From contig JAIWOL010000017.1 of assembly GCA_020216925.1 (NCBI GenBank), forward strand, positions 1-10,000: a stretch of 10,000 nucleotides of DNA, read 5' to 3'. This document shows, piece after piece, positions 1-9,570 of this stretch. The position numbers were made by a program, and so were the translations under genes. The stretch is from Thiobacillus sp. GTDB lineage: Bacteria; Pseudomonadota; Gammaproteobacteria; Burkholderiales; Thiobacillaceae. The notes beneath the pieces are model-generated. The model did not search any database and was not told where the DNA came from. It saw nothing but the letters and a program-made list of their open reading frames with translations. Every line of letters begins with the position of its first letter. Positions within the stretch are counted from its first letter, which is position 1.

Positions 1-691
1 GGAACTTCTTGGCCTCGGTATAGAAAGCCGGGCCGGTATAGGTGTAGAGGAAGAAAGATTCCCCACGCGGGGCCTGGCCATGACGGACGAACTGGTAATA
101 AGGTGCGAGCTCCAGCGGCTGCGTGCCGCGGTTGATCACCCGGGTACGCACGCCGATTTCGTAGCTGCCGCGCTTGAAAATATAGGTTTTTTCCACCTGC
201 ACGCCGGTGCCCGGGTCGGTCCAGGTCATCGGCACCTCGACTTGCCCGGCACCCGCTGCCAGACGGTAGACGCCGGGTGTCAGCGCATACACGCTGCGGT
301 GCGTCGGCAGATTCTTGCCCACCAGACCGCTCTGTGCCACGTAAGGACGGGCCTGACTGTCTTCGAACAACGTAAAGACGTCCTGCTTGTTGTCGGTTTC
401 GCGGTATTTCAGCAGTTGCAGCTCGCGCAGGTCGCCCCCATTGGCGTCGAGCGTGGCGCGCATCACATCCGTTTGCACCACTGCGCGGGCCCCCTTGGCA
501 AACCCCGCCTGGGGCGGCGTTGCCGACACATTCAGTGTCTGGCTGGGCGCGGGCGCCGTTTCTGCCGCCGGCGCCGACTGGGTTGCAGCCGGCGCCGCTG
601 GCTGCGGCGCATGCCTGGCCTGCCAGGATTCCCACAGCAAAAGCAGCGAGAAAGAAAAAACGATGAAAAGTATCAGCCGCTGGTTATCCAT
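1..691 (-). CDS. yidC: Membrane protein insertase YidC, N-terminal part (gene runs off the left edge)
   Basis: YidC inserts and folds inner-membrane proteins, alone or with the Sec translocon. The visible 230 codons start at the ATG at 691 with MDNQRLILFIVF. A hydrophobic segment at about residues 6-21 is the first transmembrane helix. It is followed by an Ala/Pro-rich linker (about residues 26-50) and the start of the large periplasmic P1 domain, where the motifs TWTDPGTG and FLYTYTGPAFYTEAKKF can be read. The MDNQR start is typical of proteobacterial YidC. The catalytic five-helix core lies outside the window. The start overlaps the rnpA stop by 8 nt, so translation is probably coupled. yidD, normally just upstream, is absent. 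The family call is firm; completeness cannot be judged. Confidence 0.95.
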   Translation of the reverse strand, partial: MDNQRLILFIVFSFSLLLLWESWQARHAPQPAAPAATQSAPAAETAPAPSQTLNVSATPPQAGFAKGARAVVQTDVMRATLDANGGDLRELQLLKYRETDNKQDVFTLFEDSQARPYVAQSGLVGKNLPTHRSVYALTPGVYRLAAGAGQVEVPMTWTDPGTGVQVEKTYIFKRGSYEIGVRTRVINRGTQPLELAPYYQFVRHGQAPRGESFFLYTYTGPAFYTEAKKF

Positions 692-1067
692 GGGACGCCT
701 GAGTAGTGGATATCGTGGCCAATTCTGGCCAGGTCTCGCGGGCACGGCGGCCGGCGCGGTACAGCGCCGATGCCAGTGCCTGCACTTCCTTGCCCGGAGC
801 CGGCCTGGCGAGCAGCCTTACGACGAAATCGCAGGCAGGGAGTTCGGCAAAGCGCTGACGAAAACTCTCGCGGGCGCATCGCTTGACCCGGTTGCGGTCG
901 ACCGCGCGCGGCAGGATGCGCTTGCCCACGACCAGCCCGAGCCGGGGATGCCCCGACTGGTTGGGCCGGGCCATTACCAGATAGGCATCGGTGCGGGCGC
1001 GCTGGTTCTCGGCAAAAACCCGGTCGAACTCAGCCGGTTTTGTCAGGCGCGCGTCGCGAAAACGCAC
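684..1067 (-). CDS. rnpA: Ribonuclease P protein component
   Basis: This is the protein subunit of RNase P, which helps the catalytic RNA remove 5' leaders from pre-tRNAs. The family signature is clear: LGLVVGKR at about residues 44-50 and RNRVKR at 58-63, in the basic helix that contacts the RNA. The N-terminal RLTKPAEFDRVF matches the start of related proteins. The reading frame stays open far upstream, through rpmH, up to a TTG at 1301. I chose the GTG at 1067 because it puts RFRDARLTKPAEF at the N-terminus and gives 127 aa, close to the family's usual length of about 120. It lies 29 bp after the rpmH stop. No ATG is available and the ribosome binding site is weak, so the start is less certain than the identity. 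The stop overlaps the yidC start. Confidence 0.93.
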   Translation of the reverse strand: MRFRDARLTKPAEFDRVFAENQRARTDAYLVMARPNQSGHPRLGLVVGKRILPRAVDRNRVKRCARESFRQRFAELPACDFVVRLLARPAPGKEVQALASALYRAGRRARETWPELATISTTQASHG

Positions 1068-1096
1068 GCCCGACCCCAGGGTGGGACTCGCGCCGA

Positions 1097-1231
1097 TCAG
1101 ACCGCCAGACGCGCGCGCCCCTTGGCGCGGCGGGCGTTGATCACGGCGCGGCCGGCCTTCGTCTTCATGCGGGCGCGAAAACCGTGGGTGCGCTTGCGGC
1201 GAACGGTGGAGGGTTGATAAGTCCGTTTCAT
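1097..1231 (-). CDS. rpmH: 50S ribosomal protein L34
   Basis: L34 is a small, very basic protein of the large ribosomal subunit. The 44 residues begin [20 protein letters not shown] and continue with [19 protein letters not shown], the almost invariant L34 pattern, at the usual family length. The gene is too short to stand out as an ORF but is unmistakable by translation. An AGGA ribosome binding site (plus-strand TCCT at 1241-1244) lies 9 nt before the ATG. It is the first gene of the leftward rpmH-rnpA-yidC operon and is driven by the strong promoter at 1324-1353, leaving an untranslated leader of about 85 nt. Confidence 0.97.
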   Translation of the reverse strand: MKRTYQPSTVRRKRTHGFRARMKTKAGRAVINARRAKGRARLAV

Positions 1232-1323
1232 GATCGTCGATCCTCGTAAATACGCGGGTCTGCCCTGGGCCCGGCAGCGCCGGACACGGAAAAACGCGCA
1301 AAAAATCCGTTGAAAAACCGCGT

Positions 1324-1353
1324 ATTAGACCCGTCCGCCCCGGTTGCTGTCAA
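1324..1353 (-). promoter_or_regulatory. Sigma-70-type promoter for rpmH-rnpA-yidC
   Basis: Read on the minus strand, a perfect -35 hexamer TTGACA (1348-1353) is followed after 18 bp by TCTAAT (1324-1329), five of six matches to the -10 consensus. Transcription would start near 1317, about 85 nt before rpmH. This is the best promoter-like match I found in the window and suits a ribosomal protein operon. The hexamers are seen directly; activity is inferred. Confidence 0.7.
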
Positions 1354-1394
1354 GCTCGGCGAGCATCCCGCCCAGCCAACACCGGCAAGCAGCC

Positions 1395-1403
1395 TGTGGA
1401 TAA
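1395..1403 (-). promoter_or_regulatory. DnaA box upstream of dnaA (perfect consensus)
   Basis: The minus strand reads TTATCCACA, the high-affinity DnaA box. It is the only one I found in the rpmH-dnaA gap. It overlaps the proposed -35 region of dnaA, as expected for negative autoregulation of dnaA by its product. It may also be part of a split origin together with the boxes after dnaA. Confidence 0.7.
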
Positions 1404-1425
1404 GCTGGCCGATGCGGAGTAAGAT
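1397..1425 (+). promoter_or_regulatory. Possible dnaA promoter
   Basis: TGGATA (1397-1402, 4 of 6 to the -35 consensus), a 17-bp spacer and TAAGAT (1420-1425, 4 of 6 to the -10 consensus) sit upstream of dnaA. The -35 lies within the perfect DnaA box. Transcription would begin near 1432. The match is weak, so this is a suggestion only. Confidence 0.35.
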
Positions 1426-1469
1426 TCGCGCTTACGCCAATGCCGTTTCCCGCCCCTATCCCCTCGACC

Positions 1470-2813
1470 ATGGATGCCTTCTGGGACCTCTGCCAAGAGC
1501 GCTTTCGCGCCAGCCTGACCCAGCAGCAATTCAGCACCTGGATCAAGCCGCTGTTATTCGAGCACGCGGGGGAAAGCGACGTCCGCATTCTGGCGCCCAA
1601 CCACTTTGTGATGGATTGGGTGCGCGAAAAATTCGCCGAACACATCGAAACCTGGGCACAGGAATTCCATGGCAAACCGGTCGCCGTGGAATATGCCCTC
1701 ACCCGCAAACCGGTCGCGCCCCGCAACGGCCCGCCTGCATCCGCACCGACCGTCCAGGCACAGACGCCGCCGGGGTTGCCCGCCATTGGCGCGGGAATGC
1801 GGATCAACCCCGGTTTCAGCTTCGATAACTTCGTTTCCGGCCGTGCCAACCAGCTGGCGCGCGCTGCGGCGCTGCAAATTTCGGACAATCCCGGCATGGC
1901 CTACAACCCGCTGTTCGTCTATGGGGGCGTAGGGCTTGGAAAAACCCACCTGCTGCATGCCATCGGCAACACCGTACGGCAGAACAACCCGGATGCGCGC
2001 ATCAACTACATTCACGCCAACGATTACGTCGATGATGTGGTCAAGGCCTATCTCAACAAGCAGTTCGACGACCTCAAGCGACGTTACATGTCGCTCGACC
2101 TGCTGCTGGTCGACGACATCCAGTTTCTCGCCAAGAAGGACCGCACGCAGGAAGAGTTCTTCTATGTGTTCAATTCGCTGATCGAGAACAAGAAACAGAT
2201 CGTCATCACCTGCGACACCTTCCCCAAGGAAATCACCGGCCTCGACGACCGCCTGAAATCGCGTTTTGCCTGGGGACTCACGGTGGCCGTCGAGCCGCCC
2301 GAACTCGAAATGCGCGTCGCCATCCTGCTGGCCAAGGCCAAAGAAGACCAGGTCAAGCTCGATGAAACGGTGGCATTTTTCATCGCCAAGCAGGTGCGTT
2401 CCAATGTGCGCGAACTCGAAGGCGCGCTCAAGCGTGTCGTCGCGTTTTCCCGCTTCCACGAAAAACCCCTCACGCTGGACCTGGTAAAGGAAGCCCTGCG
2501 CGACCTGATCGCAGCATCATCGCGCATCGTTTCCATAGAAAACATCCAGAAAACCGTCGCCGACTATTACAAGATCAAGGTCGCCGACATGTTTTCCAAG
2601 AAACGCACGCGCAATCTTGCCCGGCCGCGACAAATCGCCATGGCGCTGGCCAAGGAGCTCACCAACCAGAGCCTGCCCGAAATCGGCGAATCCTTTGGTG
2701 GACGCGACCACACCACGGTCATCCATGCCTGCCGCAAAGTGGCGGAACTGCGTGAGACCGAAGCCGACATCGGGCGCGACTACCTGGTGTTACTGCAAAC
2801 GCTGACAGGCTGA
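1470..2813 (+). CDS. dnaA: Chromosomal replication initiator protein DnaA
   Basis: DnaA is the AAA+ ATPase that binds DnaA boxes at oriC, melts the DNA and recruits the helicase. From this start the protein has 447 aa. Domain I (about residues 1-75) begins [12 protein letters not shown] and is followed by a short Pro/Ala linker. The AAA+ core has Walker A GGVGLGKT at 152-159 and Walker B LLLVDD at 211-216. The C-terminal DNA-binding domain carries the DnaA signature [11 protein letters not shown] at 410-420. The frame also opens at an ATG at 1440, which would add [11 protein letters not shown] preferred 1470 because the family usually has the FW..C motif within the first few residues. Neither ATG has a good ribosome binding site. 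dnaA is first in the dnaA-dnaN-gyrB series and diverges from rpmH. Confidence 0.96.
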   Translation: MDAFWDLCQERFRASLTQQQFSTWIKPLLFEHAGESDVRILAPNHFVMDWVREKFAEHIETWAQEFHGKPVAVEYALTRKPVAPRNGPPASAPTVQAQTPPGLPAIGAGMRINPGFSFDNFVSGRANQLARAAALQISDNPGMAYNPLFVYGGVGLGKTHLLHAIGNTVRQNNPDARINYIHANDYVDDVVKAYLNKQFDDLKRRYMSLDLLLVDDIQFLAKKDRTQEEFFYVFNSLIENKKQIVITCDTFPKEITGLDDRLKSRFAWGLTVAVEPPELEMRVAILLAKAKEDQVKLDETVAFFIAKQVRSNVRELEGALKRVVAFSRFHEKPLTLDLVKEALRDLIAASSRIVSIENIQKTVADYYKIKVADMFSKKRTRNLARPRQIAMALAKELTNQSLPEIGESFGGRDHTTVIHACRKVAELRETEADIGRDYLVLLQTLTG

Positions 2814-2821
2814 GGATGAAA

Positions 2822-2830
2822 TGTGGACAA
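2822..2830 (-). promoter_or_regulatory. DnaA box between dnaA and dnaN (one mismatch)
   Basis: The minus strand reads TTGTCCACA, one base away from TTATCCACA. It starts 9 nt after the dnaA stop codon and points toward the perfect box at 2891. With that box and the AT-rich stretch it forms the most origin-like arrangement in the window. Confidence 0.5.
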
Positions 2831-2890
2831 GCCACACACAATCGGTCCGGCAGAAAAAACCATCCCCATCCCTACCACTGGACGCAGTCT

Positions 2891-2899
2891 TTATCCACA
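2891..2899 (+). promoter_or_regulatory. DnaA box between dnaA and dnaN (perfect consensus)
   Basis: TTATCCACA on the plus strand is a perfect high-affinity DnaA box. It lies in the 177-bp dnaA-dnaN gap, about 20 bp before an AT-rich segment that could be the unwinding element. This supports placing oriC here, although very few boxes are recognisable. Confidence 0.7.
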
Positions 2900-2990
2900 A
2901 GGGGAAAATCAAGCAAGCTGCTGATTGGTAAAAATAAAAGCACTTACCCCCAATTTTTGGCGCCTCTGATTACGAATACCAGGAATATAA

Positions 2991-6630
<3,640 letters not shown>

Positions 6631-6808
6631 AACCGGGCGGCGACGCAAGCAAACAAAATAGAGTCAATAGCTGCCCAAGTAGCGGTTAGGGAATATCCGG
6701 CCACGTGGTTCTTTCCATCTCCGGGGGATTGCCTGGTGTCATGGCATATCGACGGAAGCGCGCTTAGCGCAAGAACGTCGGGAGCGGCGCCTGCGCGCAA
6801 CAGGGGGG
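6631..6808. other. Convergent intergenic gap between gyrB and the RES toxin gene
   Basis: These 178 bp separate the ends of two converging genes. I find no credible coding frame. An 8-bp palindrome CCACGTGG lies at 6701-6708 and a small hairpin GCGC-TTA-GCGC at 6760-6770, but neither has a T-run, so no convincing intrinsic terminator is visible for either gene. The gap may mark one edge of the inserted toxin-antitoxin module; no flanking direct repeats were recognised. Confidence 0.5.
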
Positions 6809-7519
6809 CTACCAATTCGCGGCATAGAACGTCATCGATTCGCGACCTCGGCGCCATATCGCTTCCCTCTGGTTGACAGCCAGCCACCACGTCTGTGACC
6901 CGGGGTGGGGACGCTTCATCGCAAAGCCGGATGCTTGAAGCAGCGCAAGGCACCAAGCAGGCTCCGGGTCCCTCACCGATTCATAGACGATCGCGCCTAT
7001 GCCGGCCGCTCGACTCACGCGGGCTAAGGCCTGGGTGCCTGCGTAGTCAGCAGGGTGGGCCCACACTGCCCTGTCCTGATCGAAAGGCGGCTGGCGCAGA
7101 TCGATCGCCGTTGTGCCGACATCCACGCTGAATGCCGTATGGGCCACGGGCTCAACCCGGTCGAGCTCAACCGCGTCCTTCAGGAATCGCCAGCGCCAGT
7201 ATCCCAGTTCCGCCCCCGCCGTCCTCACCGATTCGGCGCCGTAATAGACGCCGGGATCGGTATCGGCCCGGAAACGCGAACCGTGGCGACGTGGATCGTA
7301 GCGGAAAGGCGTCGCCAGCAAGTAGTCGAGATCGTCGATACCCACCGGCAGAGGAGGTTTGCTGTCTTCGAGCAAGCTCTCCAGGACGTCCTGCTCGTCT
7401 TTGGAGTCGACGATCTTCATGGTCGATGCAATGTGCTGCGCCTCGACCATGCGCCAGATCGTCTTCCGGAGGACAGACGCCTCAGACGAGACCGCGTGAG
7501 GCGTCCAGATAGTGGACAA
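6809..7519 (-). CDS. RES-domain toxin of a type II toxin-antitoxin system
   Basis: The protein (236 aa from this start) resembles the longer RES-domain proteins. It has IWRMVEAQH at about residues 21-29, KPPLP at 54-58, LLATPFRY at 67-74 and GSRFR at 80-84. The RES core follows, with GVYYGAESVRTAGAE (residues 90-104; E96 is the likely conserved Glu) and IVYESVRDP (177-185; S181 the likely conserved Ser). Characterised RES toxins such as MbcT and ParT attack NAD+ or ADP-ribosylate targets; that activity is inferred from family. The frame opens at a TTG at 7519, inside the antitoxin gene (38-bp overlap), with GGAAGGG upstream. No ATG or GTG keeps the conserved IWRMVEAQH; the ATG at 7450 would cut it. 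The order antitoxin-toxin and the overlap are usual for this system. Confidence 0.85.
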   Translation of the reverse strand: MSTIWTPHAVSSEASVLRKTIWRMVEAQHIASTMKIVDSKDEQDVLESLLEDSKPPLPVGIDDLDYLLATPFRYDPRRHGSRFRADTDPGVYYGAESVRTAGAELGYWRWRFLKDAVELDRVEPVAHTAFSVDVGTTAIDLRQPPFDQDRAVWAHPADYAGTQALARVSRAAGIGAIVYESVRDPEPAWCLALLQASGFAMKRPHPGSQTWWLAVNQREAIWRRGRESMTFYAANW

Positions 7520-7859
7520 CCCGCACCAACCCTTCCGTGTTGGTGATCAATTCGACCGGGCGGCCGTTCAATGCCTGGTTCTGGCTACGCAGCCACTTCT
7601 GTGCGGTTTCCTCGTTGCCGACGATAGAGTCGAGGGACCGAAACACGCGCACGAACAAAAGAGCGAAATCCCATTCCTTACGGCCCTGATCCAGGACGTA
7701 CCTGCCGTCGTAGATGCGCGTCACGGTCGAGGGGCTGACGCCAATAATCTTCGCCAGAAGCGCCCTGGACAGGCCCAGGCGATCCGCTGCCCGGGTCACC
7801 GCCTTTCCGAGTACGACGCCAGGTTCCGGCTTGTGTCCGGACTGTATCGCAGCAATCAT
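7482..7859 (-). CDS. Xre/MbcA/ParS-type antitoxin
   Basis: The 125-aa protein has a helix-turn-helix at about residues 30-50 (LGLSRALLAKIIGVSPSTVT) and a C-terminal toxin-binding domain (DUF2384) from about 65 to 122, with AQKWLRSQNQALNGRPVELI and GLVRVVHYLDASRG. This C-terminal pattern is characteristic of antitoxins that partner RES toxins: it blocks the toxin active site, while the HTH represses the operon. The ATG at 7859 has an AAGG site about 7 nt upstream. The 3' end overlaps the toxin start, so translation is probably coupled. A promoter-like pair and an inverted repeat lie just upstream, consistent with autoregulation. Identity is firm at family level. Confidence 0.88.
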   Translation of the reverse strand: MIAAIQSGHKPEPGVVLGKAVTRAADRLGLSRALLAKIIGVSPSTVTRIYDGRYVLDQGRKEWDFALLFVRVFRSLDSIVGNEETAQKWLRSQNQALNGRPVELITNTEGLVRVVHYLDASRGLV

Positions 7860-7867
7860 ATTCCAGC

Positions 7868-7887
7868 CTTTCCGTGTCTACAGAAAG
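7868..7887. repeat. Inverted repeat, possible antitoxin operator
   Basis: CTTTC (7868-7872) and GAAAG (7883-7887) form perfect 5-bp arms around 10 bp that contain TGTCTACA. The repeat lies between the antitoxin start codon and its -10 element and overlaps the latter by two bases. It is well placed to be the operator bound by the HTH antitoxin. The repeat is short, so chance is possible. Confidence 0.35.
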
Positions 7888-7914
7888 AATAGGCTATGTT
7901 TATTGCCGCAGCAA
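7886..7914 (-). promoter_or_regulatory. Possible promoter of the toxin-antitoxin operon
   Basis: On the minus strand TTGCTG (7909-7914, 4 of 6 to the -35 consensus), a 17-bp spacer and TATTCT (7886-7891, 4 of 6 to the -10 consensus) sit about 27 bp upstream of the antitoxin ATG. Spacing is ideal and the region is locally AT-rich, but matches are moderate. Confidence 0.45.
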
Positions 7915-7967
7915 GCGTTTTCTGCCCACCGAAAAGCACAGGGGGACACAGCGCACAATGTGGTGGT

Positions 7968-9110
7968 TCAATTCTTGCGGGTTTCGGTCGGCAGGCCGGC
8001 TTCCTTCCATTCCGGGAAGCCGCCCCGGAACCAGTACACATTCTTGTAGCCGGCATTGATGGCCATGACCGCGGACTTGTAGCCGCGCCAGCAGATGGTG
8101 CCGTCGCAGTAGACGATGAAGGGAGCGTTTTTGTCCTTGGGCAGGCGGTTCATGGCCCATTGGTCGTCAGCCGCTTCAAACCCCACTTCCTTGGCGCTGC
8201 CTTCCTTGTATGTGACCGAACGTGCCCCGGGAATGTGGGCTTTTTCATACTCTTCTTCCACGCGCACGTCGAATATGGGGATCCCCTTGGCCAGCAGATC
8301 CCGCACTTCTGCGGCGACGACGACCTTTGCCCCCGGCAGGCTGGTGGGAGTGGTGTTGAGCATGGAGGCCACGCCCTTGAAATCGGCTTTGCTGGCGCTG
8401 GCCATGGCCAGGTTGAGACTGTTTTTCTGCAGCCCGGCGCTGAGCTTTTGCTGTGCGGCGGCGGGAACGGTTTCCGACTGTACGGTCAGGGCGCGCAACG
8501 GCACGGCGGCGCTGGTGAGAACGATGCGCCCGCCGTTGGCGGCAGTCCAGGTTTTGGCTTCTTCGGCCGAGGCCACGGCCAGGTCGTAGCGGCCGAGTTT
8601 CAGGCCATACAGCGGGGCTTCGGCCATGCGGTGAAACTTCACTTCGGCAAAGTCGCTCTTGGACAGCCCCCGGCTGTTGATCTCGCTGCGGGCAATCCCG
8701 CCCATGAGCGATTCGTAGTCCGGCACGCCCAGACGCGCGCCGGATTGGGCGGTCAGCGCGCCCTTGTATTGTGGGCCGGCCACGAAGGCGGCGGCGGTGG
8801 TGGCGGTGGATTTGATCACCGGCTCGAACTTGAATTTGCTGACGTTGGCGATGATCTGTGCCGGGCCAAAGATCATGTCCAGCGTGCCGTTCTTGGCGTG
8901 TTTGATGGCGGCGAAACCCCGAGTGTAGTACTGCACCCGGACGGGTTGGCCGACGGCGCGCTCGATTTCCCCGACAAAGGCGCGGTAGCGCTGGGTGGTC
9001 GACGAATCGGCAAGCGATTCATTCTGGTCGAGCACAATACCCAGGGTGAGCGGCGCGGCTTGCGCCAGTGCCGAAACCAGAAGCAGGGGAATGAGGGCGA
9101 GTCGTCTCAC
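7968..9110 (-). CDS. Secreted fusion: PhnD-like substrate-binding domain plus C-terminal rhodanese domain
   Basis: The 380-aa protein starts at GTG 9110, 8 nt after a GGAG site. Residues 1-18 are a Sec signal peptide (VRRLALIPLLLVSALAQA, cleavage expected after AQA). Residues about 19-250 resemble PhnD/SsuA-type periplasmic binding proteins: PLTLGIVLDQN at the start, YYTRGFAAIKHAKNGTLDMIFGP and ARLGVPDYESLMGG. Residues about 261-380 are a rhodanese domain: DVR at 281-283, HIPGA at 292-296, the catalytic loop YCDGTICWRGYKSA with C335, and GGFPEW at 363-368. Rhodaneses transfer sulfane sulfur; the first domain would bind a small oxyanion or similar ligand. Working together in the periplasm on sulfur chemistry is inference. 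The longer frame up to 9314 runs into the upstream gene and lacks the signal-peptide start. It is likely in one operon with the two genes upstream (52-bp gap). Confidence 0.85.
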   Translation of the reverse strand: MRRLALIPLLLVSALAQAAPLTLGIVLDQNESLADSSTTQRYRAFVGEIERAVGQPVRVQYYTRGFAAIKHAKNGTLDMIFGPAQIIANVSKFKFEPVIKSTATTAAAFVAGPQYKGALTAQSGARLGVPDYESLMGGIARSEINSRGLSKSDFAEVKFHRMAEAPLYGLKLGRYDLAVASAEEAKTWTAANGGRIVLTSAAVPLRALTVQSETVPAAAQQKLSAGLQKNSLNLAMASASKADFKGVASMLNTTPTSLPGAKVVVAAEVRDLLAKGIPIFDVRVEEEYEKAHIPGARSVTYKEGSAKEVGFEAADDQWAMNRLPKDKNAPFIVYCDGTICWRGYKSAVMAINAGYKNVYWFRGGFPEWKEAGLPTETRKN

Positions 9111-9118
9111 GATGTTGT

Positions 9119-9122
9119 CTCC
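9119..9122 (-). promoter_or_regulatory. Ribosome binding site fixing the GTG start of the binding-protein/rhodanese fusion
   Basis: The minus strand reads GGAG here (plus-strand CTCC), 8 nt before the GTG at 9110. This favours the GTG, which directly precedes a clean signal peptide, over upstream in-frame codons. Confidence 0.6.
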
Positions 9123-9162
9123 AGACAGAACGTCAGTGATATCGGCGTGCCAGCGGGAAAAT

Positions 9163-9570
9163 TTACGTTTCTCCGACGATCGGCGGGTGGGCTGTTGCGC
9201 GCCAGTCCTGCAGCACGCTGCGCAGCCGGGCTTCGTCCACCGGCAGAGTGAGCGCGGCGTCAATGCGCAGGCGGCCGGCCACTTTGTCGAGCACGGCCTG
9301 GTGCGCGGGTTCATAGAACACGAGGATGCGAGTGTCGAGCGAGGCCTGCGCGGTGGCCAGCAGCGATTCGAGATTGGACAGACGGTCGCGGAAGTCGGCC
9401 TGGTGGAAAAAATCGGCCACGATCACGGCGGGCGGGGTCTTGCGCACGAGTGCAATCGCCTTGCGCTCCGACCATTCGCTCGCCACGGCATAGCCCAGTT
9501 CCTGATACAGCTTCTTGAAGCCGGCCGTGCCGATGAAGGCATTGACCATGAGCAGCGCAGGCGCGCTCAT
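9163..9570 (-). CDS. Degenerate response-regulator receiver-like protein
   Basis: The 135-aa product has the length and alternating strand-helix pattern of a stand-alone CheY-like receiver: strand ALLMVNA at 5-11, AVIVADFF at 48-55, RILVFYEP at 81-88 and AALTLPV at 105-111. D53 sits where the phosphorylated Asp would be. Other hallmarks are missing: there is no acidic pair after the first strand, the usual Lys of the KP motif is Leu109 before Pro110, and no Thr/Ser follows the fourth strand. It is therefore probably a pseudo-receiver acting by protein contact, if the fold assignment is right. Its ATG overlaps the topA stop as ATGA, implying coupled translation, and it precedes the binding-protein/rhodanese gene. 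No specific family name is recognised. Confidence 0.7.
   Translation of the reverse strand: MSAPALLMVNAFIGTAGFKKLYQELGYAVASEWSERKAIALVRKTPPAVIVADFFHQADFRDRLSNLESLLATAQASLDTRILVFYEPAHQAVLDKVAGRLRIDAALTLPVDEARLRSVLQDWRATAHPPIVGET

Larger units (their letters stand above)
2814..2990. other. Candidate oriC: dnaA-dnaN intergenic region with AT-rich unwinding stretch
   Basis: The 177-bp gap holds two DnaA boxes (2822-2830 and 2891-2899). From 2921 to 2990 the sequence is AT-rich: 44 of 70 bases are A or T, against surrounding genes that are clearly GC-rich. A run such as TAAAAATAAAAG (2929-2940) could serve as a DNA unwinding element. The dnaN ribosome binding site AGGA (2981-2984) closes the region. 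Boxes and AT content are seen; origin function is inferred from position beside dnaA and the gene-direction switch nearby. The rpmH-dnaA gap is the alternative or a second half of the origin. Confidence 0.5.

Noticed and set aside
387..1217. Long plus-strand open frame of 276 codons opposite yidC, rnpA and rpmH
   Set aside because: It is antisense to three clear genes, has no recognisable domain and reflects GC-rich codon structure.
684..1301. Extended rnpA frame of 205 codons reading through rpmH in another frame
   Set aside because: The upstream part begins with TTG, has no RnpA similarity and overlaps the whole of rpmH. The GTG at 1067 gives a family-length protein.
1554..2459. Long minus-strand open frame opposite dnaA
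   Set aside because: It is a shadow of dnaA codon usage with no recognisable motif.
6631..6808. Possible intrinsic terminator or attachment site after gyrB
   Set aside because: Only short palindromes are present, without T-runs or matching flanking repeats.
7896..9251. 451-codon plus-strand open frame opposite the binding-protein/rhodanese gene
   Set aside because: The minus-strand reading has a signal peptide and two recognisable domains. The plus-strand one is Gly/Ala/His-rich without domains.
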